The notes beneath the pieces are model-generated. The model worked only from the letters and a program-made list of their open reading frames with translations. It was not told the DNA's origin and did not search any database. From assembly GCF_001426565.1 (NCBI RefSeq), contig NZ_LMFA01000007.1, positions 14,683 to 78,682 on the forward strand: 64,000 nt of DNA. Reading direction: 5' to 3'. Below, in pieces: positions 36,543 through 46,568 of the stretch (positions are counted from its first letter, which is position 1; each line of letters opens with the position of its first letter). The stretch comes from Rhizobium sp. Root482. Its GTDB lineage: Bacteria; Pseudomonadota; Alphaproteobacteria; Rhizobiales; Rhizobiaceae. Made by a program: the position numbers and the translations under genes.

Positions 36543-38372
36543 ATGAAGGCCTCGGCGCATCCGCCGGACGGTACTGTCGAGCGTCCATGTCCGACCCGTG
36601 AAGAGGTCATGGCGCAGCTTGAACGAATCCTTTCCAGCCGTGAATTTCCCAGCGGCGGACGCAGCGCCGCCTTCCTGAAATATGTCACGAAGGAAACTCT
36701 TGAAGGCCGCGGTCATCGCCTGAAAGGATACTCGGTCGCCATCGAAGTATTCGACCGAAGCGCGGGCTTTTCTCAGGACGATCCCGTCGTCCGAATCGAG
36801 GCCGGACATCTGCGCCGTTTCATCGAACGCTACTATCTCGTCGCAGGCCAGCACGATCCGATCCGCATTGACATTCCCAAGGGCGGCTATGTGCCAGTTT
36901 TTACGTGGAATGACGCATCGACAGAAGAGGTCGGCGACGAGCCGAACGAAGTTGTCATCAGACACCGGGTTTTCGACCGATGGCGTCCAGGCGGTCCCAT
37001 GCTGGCCATGCTCGTCGCATTCCTCTGCGCAGGGCTCGGCTATTATGCGGGCTTTCTGACGGGATCATCCCCAGATCGGTCAAGCGCACAAAGCCGGGAC
37101 GAATCGATCCTCAGGCTGAGCCCGGACGAGCCGACCCTCGTGGTCGCGCCCTTCGCGGACCTCGGCGACGGCGCGCAGGCCGCACTTTATGCCGCCGGAC
37201 TGACCGAGGAGCTTCTGACCGCCCTTCCCCGATTCAAGGAGATTACAGTCTTCGGCCGCGAGACGTCGAAGGCACTATCTCCCGGCGTCGCGGCATCGCA
37301 GGTGCGCGAGGGACTGGGCGCGCACTACCTTCTCGCAGGCGGAGTTCGCGTCGGGGGCGATAAGCTCCGTGTGACCGCGCGCCTTGTCGATACGTCCGAC
37401 GGCTCAATCCTGTGGGCACAGACCTATGACGAACAATTGAACGCGCACGAACTTTTCGCCATCCAGTCCGATGTCGCCAGCAAGGTCGCGACGGCCATCG
37501 CCCAGCCTTATGGCGTCATCGCCAAATCATTGGCGGCCAACCCGCCGCCGGACGATCTTGGCGTCCATGATTGCATGTTGCGTTTCTACGCGTACCGCGA
37601 GGAACTGAACCCGGAAGCACACCTGATCGCCCGCAACTGCCTGCAGAGCGCGGTGGCGCGTTTCCCCGCCTACGCGACAGCTTGGTCGATGCTCTCGATC
37701 GTCCATCTCGACGAGGGCCGGTTCGAGTTCAATCCGCAGAGTGACCAGGCTCCGGCGATCGAACGTGCGCTCGGTACGGCGCGGCGGGCGGTGTCGCTCG
37801 AACCCGACAATACGCGCGCCCTCCAGGCGCTGATGACCGCGCTGTTCTTCAACAGCCAGGCGAGGGAAGCATTCGAGGTCGGCGAGAAGGCGCTCATCGC
37901 CAACCCGAACGATACGGAGTTTCTTGGGGAACTGGGAACGCGCGTCGCGTTCTCGGGGCAGTGGAAACGTGGTGCCGATCTTCTGGACCGTGCGATCAGA
38001 CTCAATCCAGGCGGAGCCGGATATTATTTCGGGACGCGCGCCCTGATCGCCTGCATGCTCCGGGACCATGAGACGGCGGTGCGGCTGATCCGCAAAGCCG
38101 ACCTGCAGAAATTTCCGCTCTTCCACGGAGTTGCGGCGTTTATTTATTCCGAGGCCGGGCTGCTTGCGGAGGCAAAGAGCGAAGGCGAAATCTTCATGGA
38201 GATGCGCCCCGATTATCTGCCCAACATCGTGGCCGAGAACCGGAAGAGAAACCTGCCGCCGCAGGACAGCATGCGCATCATCGCGGCACTCAGAAAGGTC
38301 GGATTGCCTGTGCCGAGCGTGGCAGATGTCGAAACCGGGTTCAGGCTTTCCGACGCCTCGGACAGCCAGTGA
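36543..38372 (+). CDS. Membrane-anchored winged-helix/TPR regulator (TolB/FlgO-like middle domain)
   Basis: The 609-residue protein has an N-terminal predicted winged-helix region (about 20-120; FPSGGRSAAFLKYVTKETL, LRRFIERYYL, IPKGGYVPVF), one transmembrane helix (about 151-173), a TolB/FlgO-like domain (about 190-300; LVVAPFADLGDG, HYLLAGGVRVGGDKLRVTARL, ILWAQTYD) and C-terminal TPR repeats (about 380-600). The layout recalls CadC/ToxR-type one-component regulators, with DNA binding in the cytosol and sensing outside. GGGGAGGAA precedes the ATG at 36543. Its place makes it the natural candidate to read the five palindromes, but this is inference. Confidence 0.8.
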   Translation: MKASAHPPDGTVERPCPTREEVMAQLERILSSREFPSGGRSAAFLKYVTKETLEGRGHRLKGYSVAIEVFDRSAGFSQDDPVVRIEAGHLRRFIERYYLVAGQHDPIRIDIPKGGYVPVFTWNDASTEEVGDEPNEVVIRHRVFDRWRPGGPMLAMLVAFLCAGLGYYAGFLTGSSPDRSSAQSRDESILRLSPDEPTLVVAPFADLGDGAQAALYAAGLTEELLTALPRFKEITVFGRETSKALSPGVAASQVREGLGAHYLLAGGVRVGGDKLRVTARLVDTSDGSILWAQTYDEQLNAHELFAIQSDVASKVATAIAQPYGVIAKSLAANPPPDDLGVHDCMLRFYAYREELNPEAHLIARNCLQSAVARFPAYATAWSMLSIVHLDEGRFEFNPQSDQAPAIERALGTARRAVSLEPDNTRALQALMTALFFNSQAREAFEVGEKALIANPNDTEFLGELGTRVAFSGQWKRGADLLDRAIRLNPGGAGYYFGTRALIACMLRDHETAVRLIRKADLQKFPLFHGVAAFIYSEAGLLAEAKSEGEIFMEMRPDYLPNIVAENRKRNLPPQDSMRIIAALRKVGLPVPSVADVETGFRLSDASDSQ

Positions 38373-38377
38373 ACGCC

Positions 38378-38396
38378 GTATGCTACGGTAACATAC
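38378..38396. promoter_or_regulatory. Regulon palindrome, site e
   Basis: GTATGCTAC-G-GTAACATAC, the best copy, with a single mismatch between arms. It lies 95 bp upstream of the start at 38492. Confidence 0.7.
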
Positions 38397-38491
38397 GTTC
38401 CTTTTCCGCCTGAATCCGTCACTCTCCCGGCACGAGGTGGCCCCCAAGCTAGTGCCACCGCCCGCCTGGAGATCGAACGGGGAACAAGGCA

Positions 38492-39316
38492 ATGGCCACG
38501 AACGCATCGATCCGCATGCTGTTGCGGAAGACATCCGTGACACTCGCCGCCACAGCCATGCTCGGCGCGGCCGCCTACGCCCAGGATTCCGGCGCTGATC
38601 TTGCCAAGAAGCTGTCGAACCCGATCGCCTCGCTCATCAGCGTTCCCTTCCAGTTGAACTATGACCACGGCTACGGGCCGCTCGATGGCGACAAGACCAC
38701 GCTGAACATCCAGCCCGTGATCCCGATCTCGCTGAACGCCGACTGGAACCTGATCTCCCGTACGATCCTGCCCGTGACCTACCAGCACGACATCGCCGGG
38801 CCATCCGGATCGCAATTCGGTCTCGGCGACGTCGTGCAAAGCTTTTTCCTCTCGCCTGCCAAGCCGACCGACGGCGGCCTTATCTGGGGCGCGGGCCCCG
38901 TCTTCCTGTTTCCCACCGCAACCGACGATCTGCTGGGCGGCGAGAAATGGGGCGCCGGGCCGACCATCGTCGCGCTCAAGCAGGACGGCCCCTGGACCTA
39001 TGGCATGCTGGCCAATCATATCTGGTCGTTCGCCGGCGACGAGGACCGCAACGATATCAGCAACACCTTCCTTCAGCCGTTTCTCTCCTACACGACGCCG
39101 GACGCCTGGACATTCGCGCTGAACACGGAATCCACCTACGACTGGAAGGGGAATGATTGGTCGGTGCCCATCAACCTGACCGTCTCCAAGCTGGTGAAGG
39201 TGAATGAACAGCCGATCAGCCTGACCGCCGGTCTGCGATACTGGGCGGCGGCTCCGGACAACGGCCCCGAAGGACTGGGCGTCCGGCTCGGGCTGACATT
39301 CCTGTTTCCCAAATAG
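38492..39316 (+). CDS. Outer-membrane channel-like protein (MetA-pathway-of-phenol-degradation type)
   Basis: The 274-residue protein has a signal peptide ending near AYAQ (about residue 30). Amphipathic strands and the family-like segments PISLNADWNLISRTILPV and WGAGPVFLFPTATDD indicate a beta-barrel of the phenol-pathway transporter type. The C-terminus is LTFLFPK rather than Phe/Trp. It is probably co-transcribed with the DUF1254 gene downstream. Confidence 0.82.
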   Translation: MATNASIRMLLRKTSVTLAATAMLGAAAYAQDSGADLAKKLSNPIASLISVPFQLNYDHGYGPLDGDKTTLNIQPVIPISLNADWNLISRTILPVTYQHDIAGPSGSQFGLGDVVQSFFLSPAKPTDGGLIWGAGPVFLFPTATDDLLGGEKWGAGPTIVALKQDGPWTYGMLANHIWSFAGDEDRNDISNTFLQPFLSYTTPDAWTFALNTESTYDWKGNDWSVPINLTVSKLVKVNEQPISLTAGLRYWAAAPDNGPEGLGVRLGLTFLFPK

Positions 39317-39461
39317 GTGCGAGGCACTGCGAAGAGACTTTTAGGGCGCGTAGTCATGATCGGAACTCGATCGGCAGAGTTCGATCGATGTCCTCAGTCG
39401 CATACCGCCTCCTATTGCCCATGCATGCTTGAACCCGCGCTGCGAACCGAAAGGACATTCA

Positions 39462-40907
39462 ATGCTTACGAAACGCGATCTGCTCCGCTCTACCGTTGCC
39501 ATGGCGGCACTCACCGCGACAGTGATGAAGCCTCGCTCCGTCTTCGCGCAAGACAAGGCGGAATGGCCGAGCCTGCTGGAGGCCAAGGACATTGCCGAGG
39601 AAGGTTTTATCTACGGCTTGCCGCTCGTGATGAACTATGCGGTCATGCAGGAATTCGCGGTCAACCGGAACTCGGGTCAGTTCAAGGCGCCGTTCAACGA
39701 AATCAATAGCATGCACCAGGTCGCCAGCCCCGAAGATACGGCCGTCATCACGCCGAACAGCGACACGCCCTACTCGATCCTCTGGCTGGATTTGCGCGCC
39801 GAACCGATGGTCGTCTCCGTGCCGGCGGTCGAGAAGGATCGCTACTATTCGGTTCAGTTGATCGACGGCAACACCTATAATTTCGGCTATATCGGCTCGC
39901 GCGCCACGGGGACCGAACCGGGCGACTATCTCGTTGTCGGGCCGGACTGGAAAGGGGAGAAGCCCAACGGGATCAAGCAAGTCTTCCGATCGACCACACC
40001 GTTCGTATTCGCCAACTTCCGCACCCAGCTCTTCAACCCCGACGACATGCCGAATGTCGGGAAGGTCCAAGCCGGCTACAAGGCGCAGCCGCTTTCCGCC
40101 CTCCTCGAGCAGCCCGCCCCAGCCGCCGCGCCGGAAATCGCGTTCCTTCCCGCCACCACGGCCGGGATCAAGGAGAACTTTTTCAAATATCTGGACTTCG
40201 CACTGGAATTCGTACCTGAGACACCAAGGGACCAGGCGATTCGTGCCAAGCTTGCAAAGATCGGCGTCGGTCCGCGCAAGGCCTTTGAGTTCAAGGATTT
40301 ACCGCTCGAACACAGGGCGGAAATGCTGATAGGCATGAAGCAGGGCGACGATAAAATCAACAAATGGCTGACCAGCGGCAACAAGCCTATCAACGGCTGG
40401 AACGTCAGCTCGCTTCTTGGTGACGAGGCCTTCTACAATGGCGACTGGCTGATGCGGGCCGGGGCGGCCAAGGCAGGCCTCTACGGCAACAACGCAGCGG
40501 AGGCCATGTATCCCTTCACCCGGACTGATACCACCGGGGAGCCGCTCGACGGCAGCAGGCACAAATACACTATCACCTTTGCACCCGGCCAGTTGCCCCC
40601 AGTGAATTCGTTCTGGTCCGTGACGATGTACGACGGCAAGAGCCAGTTCCTGGTCAAGAACCCGATTAATCGCTACCTCATCAACTCTCCGATGGTGCCT
40701 GCGATGAAAAAGGAGGCGGACGGCTCGCTGACGCTGTACATCCAAAAAGACAGCCCCGGTGCGGCCAAGGAATCCAATTGGCTCCCTGCTCCGGATGACA
40801 CGATCTATCTGGTGATGCGCCTGTATTGGCCGAAGACAGAAGCGCCTTCGATCTTGCCTGCGGGCGAAGGGACATGGCGACCGCCGGGTGTGAAACGGGT
40901 CTCATAG
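39462..40907 (+). CDS. DUF1254/DUF1214-domain envelope protein, copy B
   Basis: The 481-residue protein begins with a Tat-like or Sec leader (TKRDLLRSTVAMAALTA). It has DUF1254 (GFIYGLPLVMNYAVMQEF, then NSDTPYSILWLDLRAEP) and DUF1214 (FWSVTMYDGKSQFLV, then WLPAPDDTIYLVMRLYWP). AAAGGA precedes the ATG at 39462. It is a distant paralogue of copy A. The two copies bracket the cluster. Confidence 0.9.
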   Translation: MLTKRDLLRSTVAMAALTATVMKPRSVFAQDKAEWPSLLEAKDIAEEGFIYGLPLVMNYAVMQEFAVNRNSGQFKAPFNEINSMHQVASPEDTAVITPNSDTPYSILWLDLRAEPMVVSVPAVEKDRYYSVQLIDGNTYNFGYIGSRATGTEPGDYLVVGPDWKGEKPNGIKQVFRSTTPFVFANFRTQLFNPDDMPNVGKVQAGYKAQPLSALLEQPAPAAAPEIAFLPATTAGIKENFFKYLDFALEFVPETPRDQAIRAKLAKIGVGPRKAFEFKDLPLEHRAEMLIGMKQGDDKINKWLTSGNKPINGWNVSSLLGDEAFYNGDWLMRAGAAKAGLYGNNAAEAMYPFTRTDTTGEPLDGSRHKYTITFAPGQLPPVNSFWSVTMYDGKSQFLVKNPINRYLINSPMVPAMKKEADGSLTLYIQKDSPGAAKESNWLPAPDDTIYLVMRLYWPKTEAPSILPAGEGTWRPPGVKRVS

Positions 40908-41700
40908 AAGACGAAGTTTTTCCCTCACCTCGCAAGATTGCTTCGGTACATCGCTTCTCCAGCCGGAGATGAAGACAACTTTCGGTTACCTTGCGTAGAA
41001 TGGAATGGTGGCCGATATTTGCGTCAGGTCGTCTTGATGAGAGGCCTCGTCTTCTGTGGCCATCCTCTCGTCGTTGCGCGTCATCACAGCCTCGATCCCA
41101 CGGCGAAAGGCTCAGGGCCAGTTCATCGAGAATTCGGTCGCCGGTTGTCCGGTCGGCAGAACCTGTTGTCGGTCCAAGGAGCGCCGTCAGTCTGTGGAAG
41201 ATGTAGGCTTCGCCAACGACTGGTTGAGTGGCGTCTGTTCTAATGTCTATAGATTCCTTCCTTCAGCCCCTGTCCGGACATCGGCCGGGTTCTAGGCGCC
41301 GGCTTTTGCTCGATGACGCCACTGATCTCGACGTCGTCAGATGACGCTTTTCGATGAACACATTCCACAGCTTCTCGGTGCGGTTGGCCTCAACCACGTC
41401 GGTGGCATGATCAAATACAGCGCGAAGCGAGCGCTCCAAGGGATTGGCCAAGCTCATCGGGCGACTGTCGAAGCAAACCGACTGCTTCCTGAAACTCTGG
41501 AGGGTGTGTGGACGACTGAAATGGGGGCGCAAAGCCGTCGTTAAACGTGATCCGCAGTTGGCATTGAGTGCGATTCCAATCGAAGTCTTCGCCTTGAGGA
41601 TACGAACCGACGCCACGTGATTCTGTGCCAGACACTCTAAAGCAATCCGGCATATTAGCGGAAGGTTGAGATTACCCTGCGCGGAGTGATTGATTCCATA
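40908..41700. other. Region without recognisable genes
   Basis: About 790 bp between the DUF1254 gene and the toxin gene. Short frames on both strands lack starts with ribosome binding sites. I could not recognise any fragment; it is probably decayed DNA at the edge of the mosaic region. Confidence 0.45.
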
Positions 41701-42491
<791 letters not shown>

Positions 42492-42521
42492 GAGAAACTC
42501 CAATGTGCTCACTTCATATAA

Positions 42522-42568
42522 CGTAACGACACCATCATTACAATGTCCGTAATGATGGTGTCGTTACG
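42522..42568. repeat. Perfect 20-bp inverted repeat upstream of the antitoxin gene
   Basis: Positions 42522-42541 are the exact reverse complement of 42549-42568, with a 7-base centre. It lies between the antitoxin start and the truncated end of a histidine kinase remnant. It can be the autoregulatory operator, a recombination end of the toxin-antitoxin cassette, or both. Confidence 0.75.
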
Positions 42569-42582
42569 CTTATGGACTCTTT

Positions 42583-42804
42583 GCCGCCATCCGGCATGGC
42601 GTCACGGGCGTTGACCACTAGGTTCAGCAGACCCAGCTCGATTTGGTCTCCGTCGACCAGTACTGAGGGCAGGTCGCCAGGAACGTTTGTGGTAGTCTCA
42701 ACGGAAGACCCGACCGACCGTGCCAGCAGCTCCTGCATGTTGCCGACAAGTTCAGAAAGATCTGTCGGCTCAACTTCAAGATCCTTCCGGCGTGCGAAGG
42801 CCAA
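42583..42804 (-). pseudogene. Histidine kinase remnant (ATPase-domain fragment)
   Basis: About 74 residues remain from the region between the HisKA domain and the N box of a PAS-type histidine kinase (AFARRKDLEVEPTDL, then LNLVVNARDAMPDGG). The protein similarity stops at the inverted repeat on one side and at about 42804 on the other. No start or G boxes are left. Confidence 0.75.
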
Positions 42805-43015
42805 TACCTATATTGCCCACGTCCTCGTCGGCCTGCTCGACGGAGACAAACCGGAAGCGATCCTGGTGGAGGCCGCGAAGGCGGCCGCAAGAACCTGCCT
42901 GATACGCGGCGCTTTTGGGCATGCGCCAGCCATGAGCGTCGATCTCTCCAACATGACGAGCCTGGAGGAAATTTACCGCGCCGCCCGTCCCGCACGGGCG
43001 CCCGAGGATGTTTGA
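42803..43015 (+). pseudogene. C-terminal remnant of a PfkB-type sugar kinase
   Basis: The frame that ends at 43015 begins in mid-protein at NTYIAHVLVGLLDGD and continues with AAKAAARTCLIRGAFGHAP, which matches the helix and loop after the catalytic GAGD of PfkB-family kinases. Everything N-terminal is missing, and the break is at the same place as the end of the histidine kinase remnant. The family call is moderate. Confidence 0.5.
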
Positions 43016-43581
43016 CACCGCTGCTTCGATTTTGGATCGACTAGCTGCCAGAGAGGCCTCTCGGCTTGGCACGTATCGCCTCCTCGCGTAAACTAGCGCG
43101 AGCTCTTGAGCTTCGACGAGGCTCATGCCGACCGGGCGGCAGCGGCCCGTCGGACCCGCCGTCAAACTGAACGCAGAGGCGTAGCGCATCAAGGATAGAG
43201 GCGTGGACGGATCTGCTCGCAACCGGTGCAATTCGAAACCGTGTTCGGGACATTCACGAAACGGCAGGGTACCGGCCAGCGACGAAACGTCGTCTGTTGA
43301 ATTTCGGCAGGATTTAACCCGCCTTTTTGTCGCGTTAGCCCACCAGATCCGGTGTAGCGAATTGTCTACAAACAACTTTATTCGGCCAAAGTGGATCACG
43401 GCGAAATGGAAAAATGGATCAAACCCACGCGAAAATCAACAGTACGTCTTTGCCACGGCGATGGGAGCAGCTTAGTTCTTGGCACTCCAGACAACTGACG
43501 CGCGGTGCCAGAAAGTGCTACACTTTCAGGACTGGACTCCATCAAACACCGTATTAAGAATGGTTTCTTTGGGAGGTAATC
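43016..43581. other. Intergenic region before the HxlR gene
   Basis: About 565 bp with no supportable gene. The HxlR promoter should lie in its last 100 bp. Confidence 0.4.
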
Positions 43582-44346
43582 ATGTCTTCCGACTACTATG
43601 ATAGCTTTTGCCCCGTGGCAAAAGCTTGCGACATCATCGAACCGCGCTGGACACTGCTGATCCTTTGTGAACTGTCGCACGGCGCCACGCGCTTCAACGA
43701 GATCCGCCGCGGTGTGCCCGGTATCTCTCCTACTCTGCTGTCGAAACGCCTGAAGGAAATGGAATACCACGGCTTGGTTCGTCGTGTCGAAAGCGATGCC
43801 GGTGAGGCGGGCTACACCACGACCCCCATGGCTGAAGAATTGAAGCCCGTGGTGCAGGCTTTAGGCAGATGGGCGTATCGAAATATTGACAAGGAAGTCT
43901 CGCTTAATAAACTCGATGCGCGTCTGTTGATGTGGAACATGCGTCAGAAGATCGATACCAACGCCTTTCCGCGTGGCACGACGACGGTCATTCAGTTCAC
44001 CTATCCGGAACTGATCGAGAGCGAGCGGCACTTTTGGCTCGTGGCCCGTCCGGGCCAGCCTGTCGATCTCTGTTTGCTCGATCCAGGCCGCGACGTCGAT
44101 CTGTTCATCAGGGCTGATCTGAAGGCGATGACCTCGGCGTGGATGGGATGGTCAACTCTTCGCGGTGAAATCAATGCAAACGCTGTCGTCTTGATCGGCG
44201 ATCGCAAGCTGATTGCCACGCTGGATACATGGATGGTGCGTAGCAGCTATGCCGCCGCTCCGGAGCACCAGCAGCCAGAGCCACCGCTTCACAATCTGTA
44301 TCGGGGCGCTCCATTTTCTGCACTATCTGGCGGGTCGAGCCAGTGA
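43582..44346 (+). CDS. HxlR-family transcriptional regulator with C-terminal SCP2-like domain
   Basis: The 254-residue protein starts with the HxlR winged helix (CDIIEPRWTLLILCELSHGATRF, then LSKRLKEMEYHGLVRR). The C-terminal half (about 120-225) resembles an SCP2-like ligand-binding domain, a known two-domain form of HxlR proteins. GGGAGG precedes the ATG. A methyltransferase gene follows 36 bp downstream and is probably in the same operon. Confidence 0.9.
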   Translation: MSSDYYDSFCPVAKACDIIEPRWTLLILCELSHGATRFNEIRRGVPGISPTLLSKRLKEMEYHGLVRRVESDAGEAGYTTTPMAEELKPVVQALGRWAYRNIDKEVSLNKLDARLLMWNMRQKIDTNAFPRGTTTVIQFTYPELIESERHFWLVARPGQPVDLCLLDPGRDVDLFIRADLKAMTSAWMGWSTLRGEINANAVVLIGDRKLIATLDTWMVRSSYAAAPEHQQPEPPLHNLYRGAPFSALSGGSSQ

Positions 44347-44382
44347 TTGGTTGGTCTCGTTCAAACCACGAAGGAGACCCCC

Positions 44383-45228
44383 ATGGATGTCAATCTGACC
44401 ACCACTCCCGTTCCTAACCCCAACAAGGCGCTCTGGGAAAAGGGTGACTTCACGCGTATTGCTGCTGCGATGCGCGAGAGCGGTGAGGCCCTCGTTAAAT
44501 CGCTCGGTGTCGAAAATGGCATGAGGGTGCTGGACCTCGGTTGCGGGGACGGTACGACGGCGATACCCGCAGCGCAGTCCGGCGCAAATGTTGTGGGCGT
44601 GGACATCGCCCGCAATCTTGTCGCCGCCGGCAATGCCCGTGCCAAGGCCCTACAACTTTCCAACATTCGCTTCGAAGAGGGCGACGCGAGCGATCTGGTC
44701 AACCTTGAAGACAGGAGTTTCGACGTCGTCGTCTCGATCTTCGGCGCCATGTTCGCGCCCAGGCCCGGCGATGTAGCGAAAGAGATGGTGCGCGTCACCA
44801 AGCGCGGCGGCAGGATCGTCATGGGCAACTGGATCCCTGGCGACCCTACCCTCGTGGCGCAGATACTCAGGATCAGCTCGGCCTATTCACCGCCGCAGCG
44901 CGAAGGCTTCGTCAGTCCGATGACCTGGGGCGTGGAAGCCAATGTGATTGAGCGCTTCGAAGCCGCCGGCATTCCTCCTGATAACATCACCTGTGAGAAA
45001 GATACTTACACATTCAATTACCCGGGCCCGGCTACGAATTTCCTCGGTCAGTTCCGCAATTTCTATGGTCCCACCATGAATGCCTTCGAGGCGGCAGCCA
45101 AGAATGGAAAGGGCGAGGAATTGCAAAATGAGCTTGATCTGCTGTTCAACCGGCAGAACCAGGCCAGGACCAATGACGCCACGACGATCCCCGCCTCTTA
45201 CTTGCGGGTCACCGTTCGGGTGCCGTAG
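44383..45228 (+). CDS. Class I SAM-dependent methyltransferase
   Basis: The 281-residue protein has the SAM-binding motif I VLDLGCGDGTTAIPAA (about residues 49-64), an acidic end of beta2 (GVDIA) and motif post-I (GDASDL), then VSIFGAMFAPRPGDVAKEMVRV. It resembles UbiE/Coq5-like small-molecule methyltransferases. AAGGAG precedes the ATG at 44383. The linkage to an HxlR gene suggests a role in detoxifying a small aromatic or electrophile, but the substrate is unknown. Confidence 0.9.
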   Translation: MDVNLTTTPVPNPNKALWEKGDFTRIAAAMRESGEALVKSLGVENGMRVLDLGCGDGTTAIPAAQSGANVVGVDIARNLVAAGNARAKALQLSNIRFEEGDASDLVNLEDRSFDVVVSIFGAMFAPRPGDVAKEMVRVTKRGGRIVMGNWIPGDPTLVAQILRISSAYSPPQREGFVSPMTWGVEANVIERFEAAGIPPDNITCEKDTYTFNYPGPATNFLGQFRNFYGPTMNAFEAAAKNGKGEELQNELDLLFNRQNQARTNDATTIPASYLRVTVRVP

Positions 45229-45562
45229 GTTTCAGATGCCTCGTCCGATTGTCGCGGGCGAGGCGTTCCATTAAGGATCAGATTGGTGGCTTCCTCGGGG
45301 CTCAAGCCCTAAAACTTCTCATCCCCTCTCTACCCTTAGCCACCAAGGCCCATTCAACCCAATGTCAGCTTTCGGATGGATGCCAAAGCTGTCGGAGCGT
45401 CTGAAATGGAGGCGCAAATCGGAAATCATTTCCGCTGTCGGCCCAGAGTATATAGAGCCATCGCCAGATCTCGTCTTGTACAAGATTGTTTGCGAGGAGC
45501 TGACGATGCATTGGGAAGCCGATTGCGTCGCGGAGACGGCATTCGCAACGGGCCGTCCGGCG
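45229..45562. other. Intergenic region between convergent genes
   Basis: About 330 bp with no supportable gene and no strong terminator. Confidence 0.4.
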
Positions 45563-46468
45563 TCAGCGCACTCTTCCATATTCGGCGAGGAAGTCGAGCA
45601 ATACCCTCACGCGTGAAGGCAAGGGACCGCCCTGGCCGACATAGACGGCGTGGAAGGCTTCCGTCTCACCGGTGTCGAGAGTTTCAAGCAATGGAACCAG
45701 CCGTCCGGCTGCTACGTCTTCGCGAACAGTGAAGGCAGCAAGACGTGCAATACCGGCGCCCGCCAGGGCGAGTTGACGCATCCCCTCGCCATCGCTGATT
45801 TGAACCTGACCGTTTGCAGGAAGGACGGTCGTCTCACTCTCCTCGCGAAGCGGCCAGCCGTCGACGACGCGCGCATAGCCGAAGCCGAGGCGATTGTGGC
45901 GCTTGAGGTCGGCAATGGAGCGCGGCTCACCGCAGCGCTCAAGATAACTCGGCGCGGCAACGATGGAAAGCGCCGTCGCACCGAGCCTGCGCGCTATAAG
46001 ACTGGACGTCTTCAGCGGTCCAGCGCGGACGGCAACGTCGGTACGCTCTGCCAGGAGATCGACCACGGCATCTGTCTGGACGATGTCGAGCGTTACGCGC
46101 GGATGAAGAGCCAGAAACTTGGGCATCGCAGGCGCGAGGATGTGGTTGAAGTAGGATGCGCTCGTGTTGAGGCGAACGCGACCAACGGCCTCCTCGCTAC
46201 TTCCCGCTGCGCGCTCCGCCTCTTCGATATCGGCAAGAATACGCATTGCTCGTTCGTAGAATGCACAGCCTTCCGGTGTAAGTTGCAGTTGCCGCGTCGA
46301 ACGATTGAGAAGCCGTGCGCCCAGTCTCGCTTCCAGACGTGAGACCAGTTTGCTGACTGCCGATGGCGTCAAATTGGCCGCGCGCGCCGCTGGAGAGAAA
46401 CCTCCGAGTTCTACGACGCGCACGAACACGTCCATTTCGCCAGAGCGGTTGACGTCAGGCCTTGCCAT
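45563..46468 (-). CDS. LysR-family transcriptional regulator
   Basis: The 301-residue protein has the LysR helix-turn-helix (GGFSPAARAANLTPSAVSKLV) and a CrgA-like effector domain. It is divergent from the MFS gene at 46569 and is its likely regulator; the spacer contains TGAATTCA near the LysR start. No clear ribosome binding site is seen. Confidence 0.92.
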   Translation of the reverse strand: MARPDVNRSGEMDVFVRVVELGGFSPAARAANLTPSAVSKLVSRLEARLGARLLNRSTRQLQLTPEGCAFYERAMRILADIEEAERAAGSSEEAVGRVRLNTSASYFNHILAPAMPKFLALHPRVTLDIVQTDAVVDLLAERTDVAVRAGPLKTSSLIARRLGATALSIVAAPSYLERCGEPRSIADLKRHNRLGFGYARVVDGWPLREESETTVLPANGQVQISDGEGMRQLALAGAGIARLAAFTVREDVAAGRLVPLLETLDTGETEAFHAVYVGQGGPLPSRVRVLLDFLAEYGRVR

Positions 46469-46568
46469 GATGAATTCATTTCACATCTGATGTTCCTTTC
46501 CTCCTTCTATTTCAACCCCCGTTCAGTGTCTATGTCTGTCGTCGAAGTATCACTGAGTGGAATTCAAC

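Noticed and set aside
37527-38543. 338-codon minus-strand frame opposite the winged-helix/TPR gene
   Set aside because: It spans the end of one gene, site e of the palindrome and the start of another, and has no protein features.
42776-43399. 207-codon minus-strand frame in the mosaic region
   Set aside because: No start signal, no recognisable domain, and it overlaps the better supported PfkB remnant.
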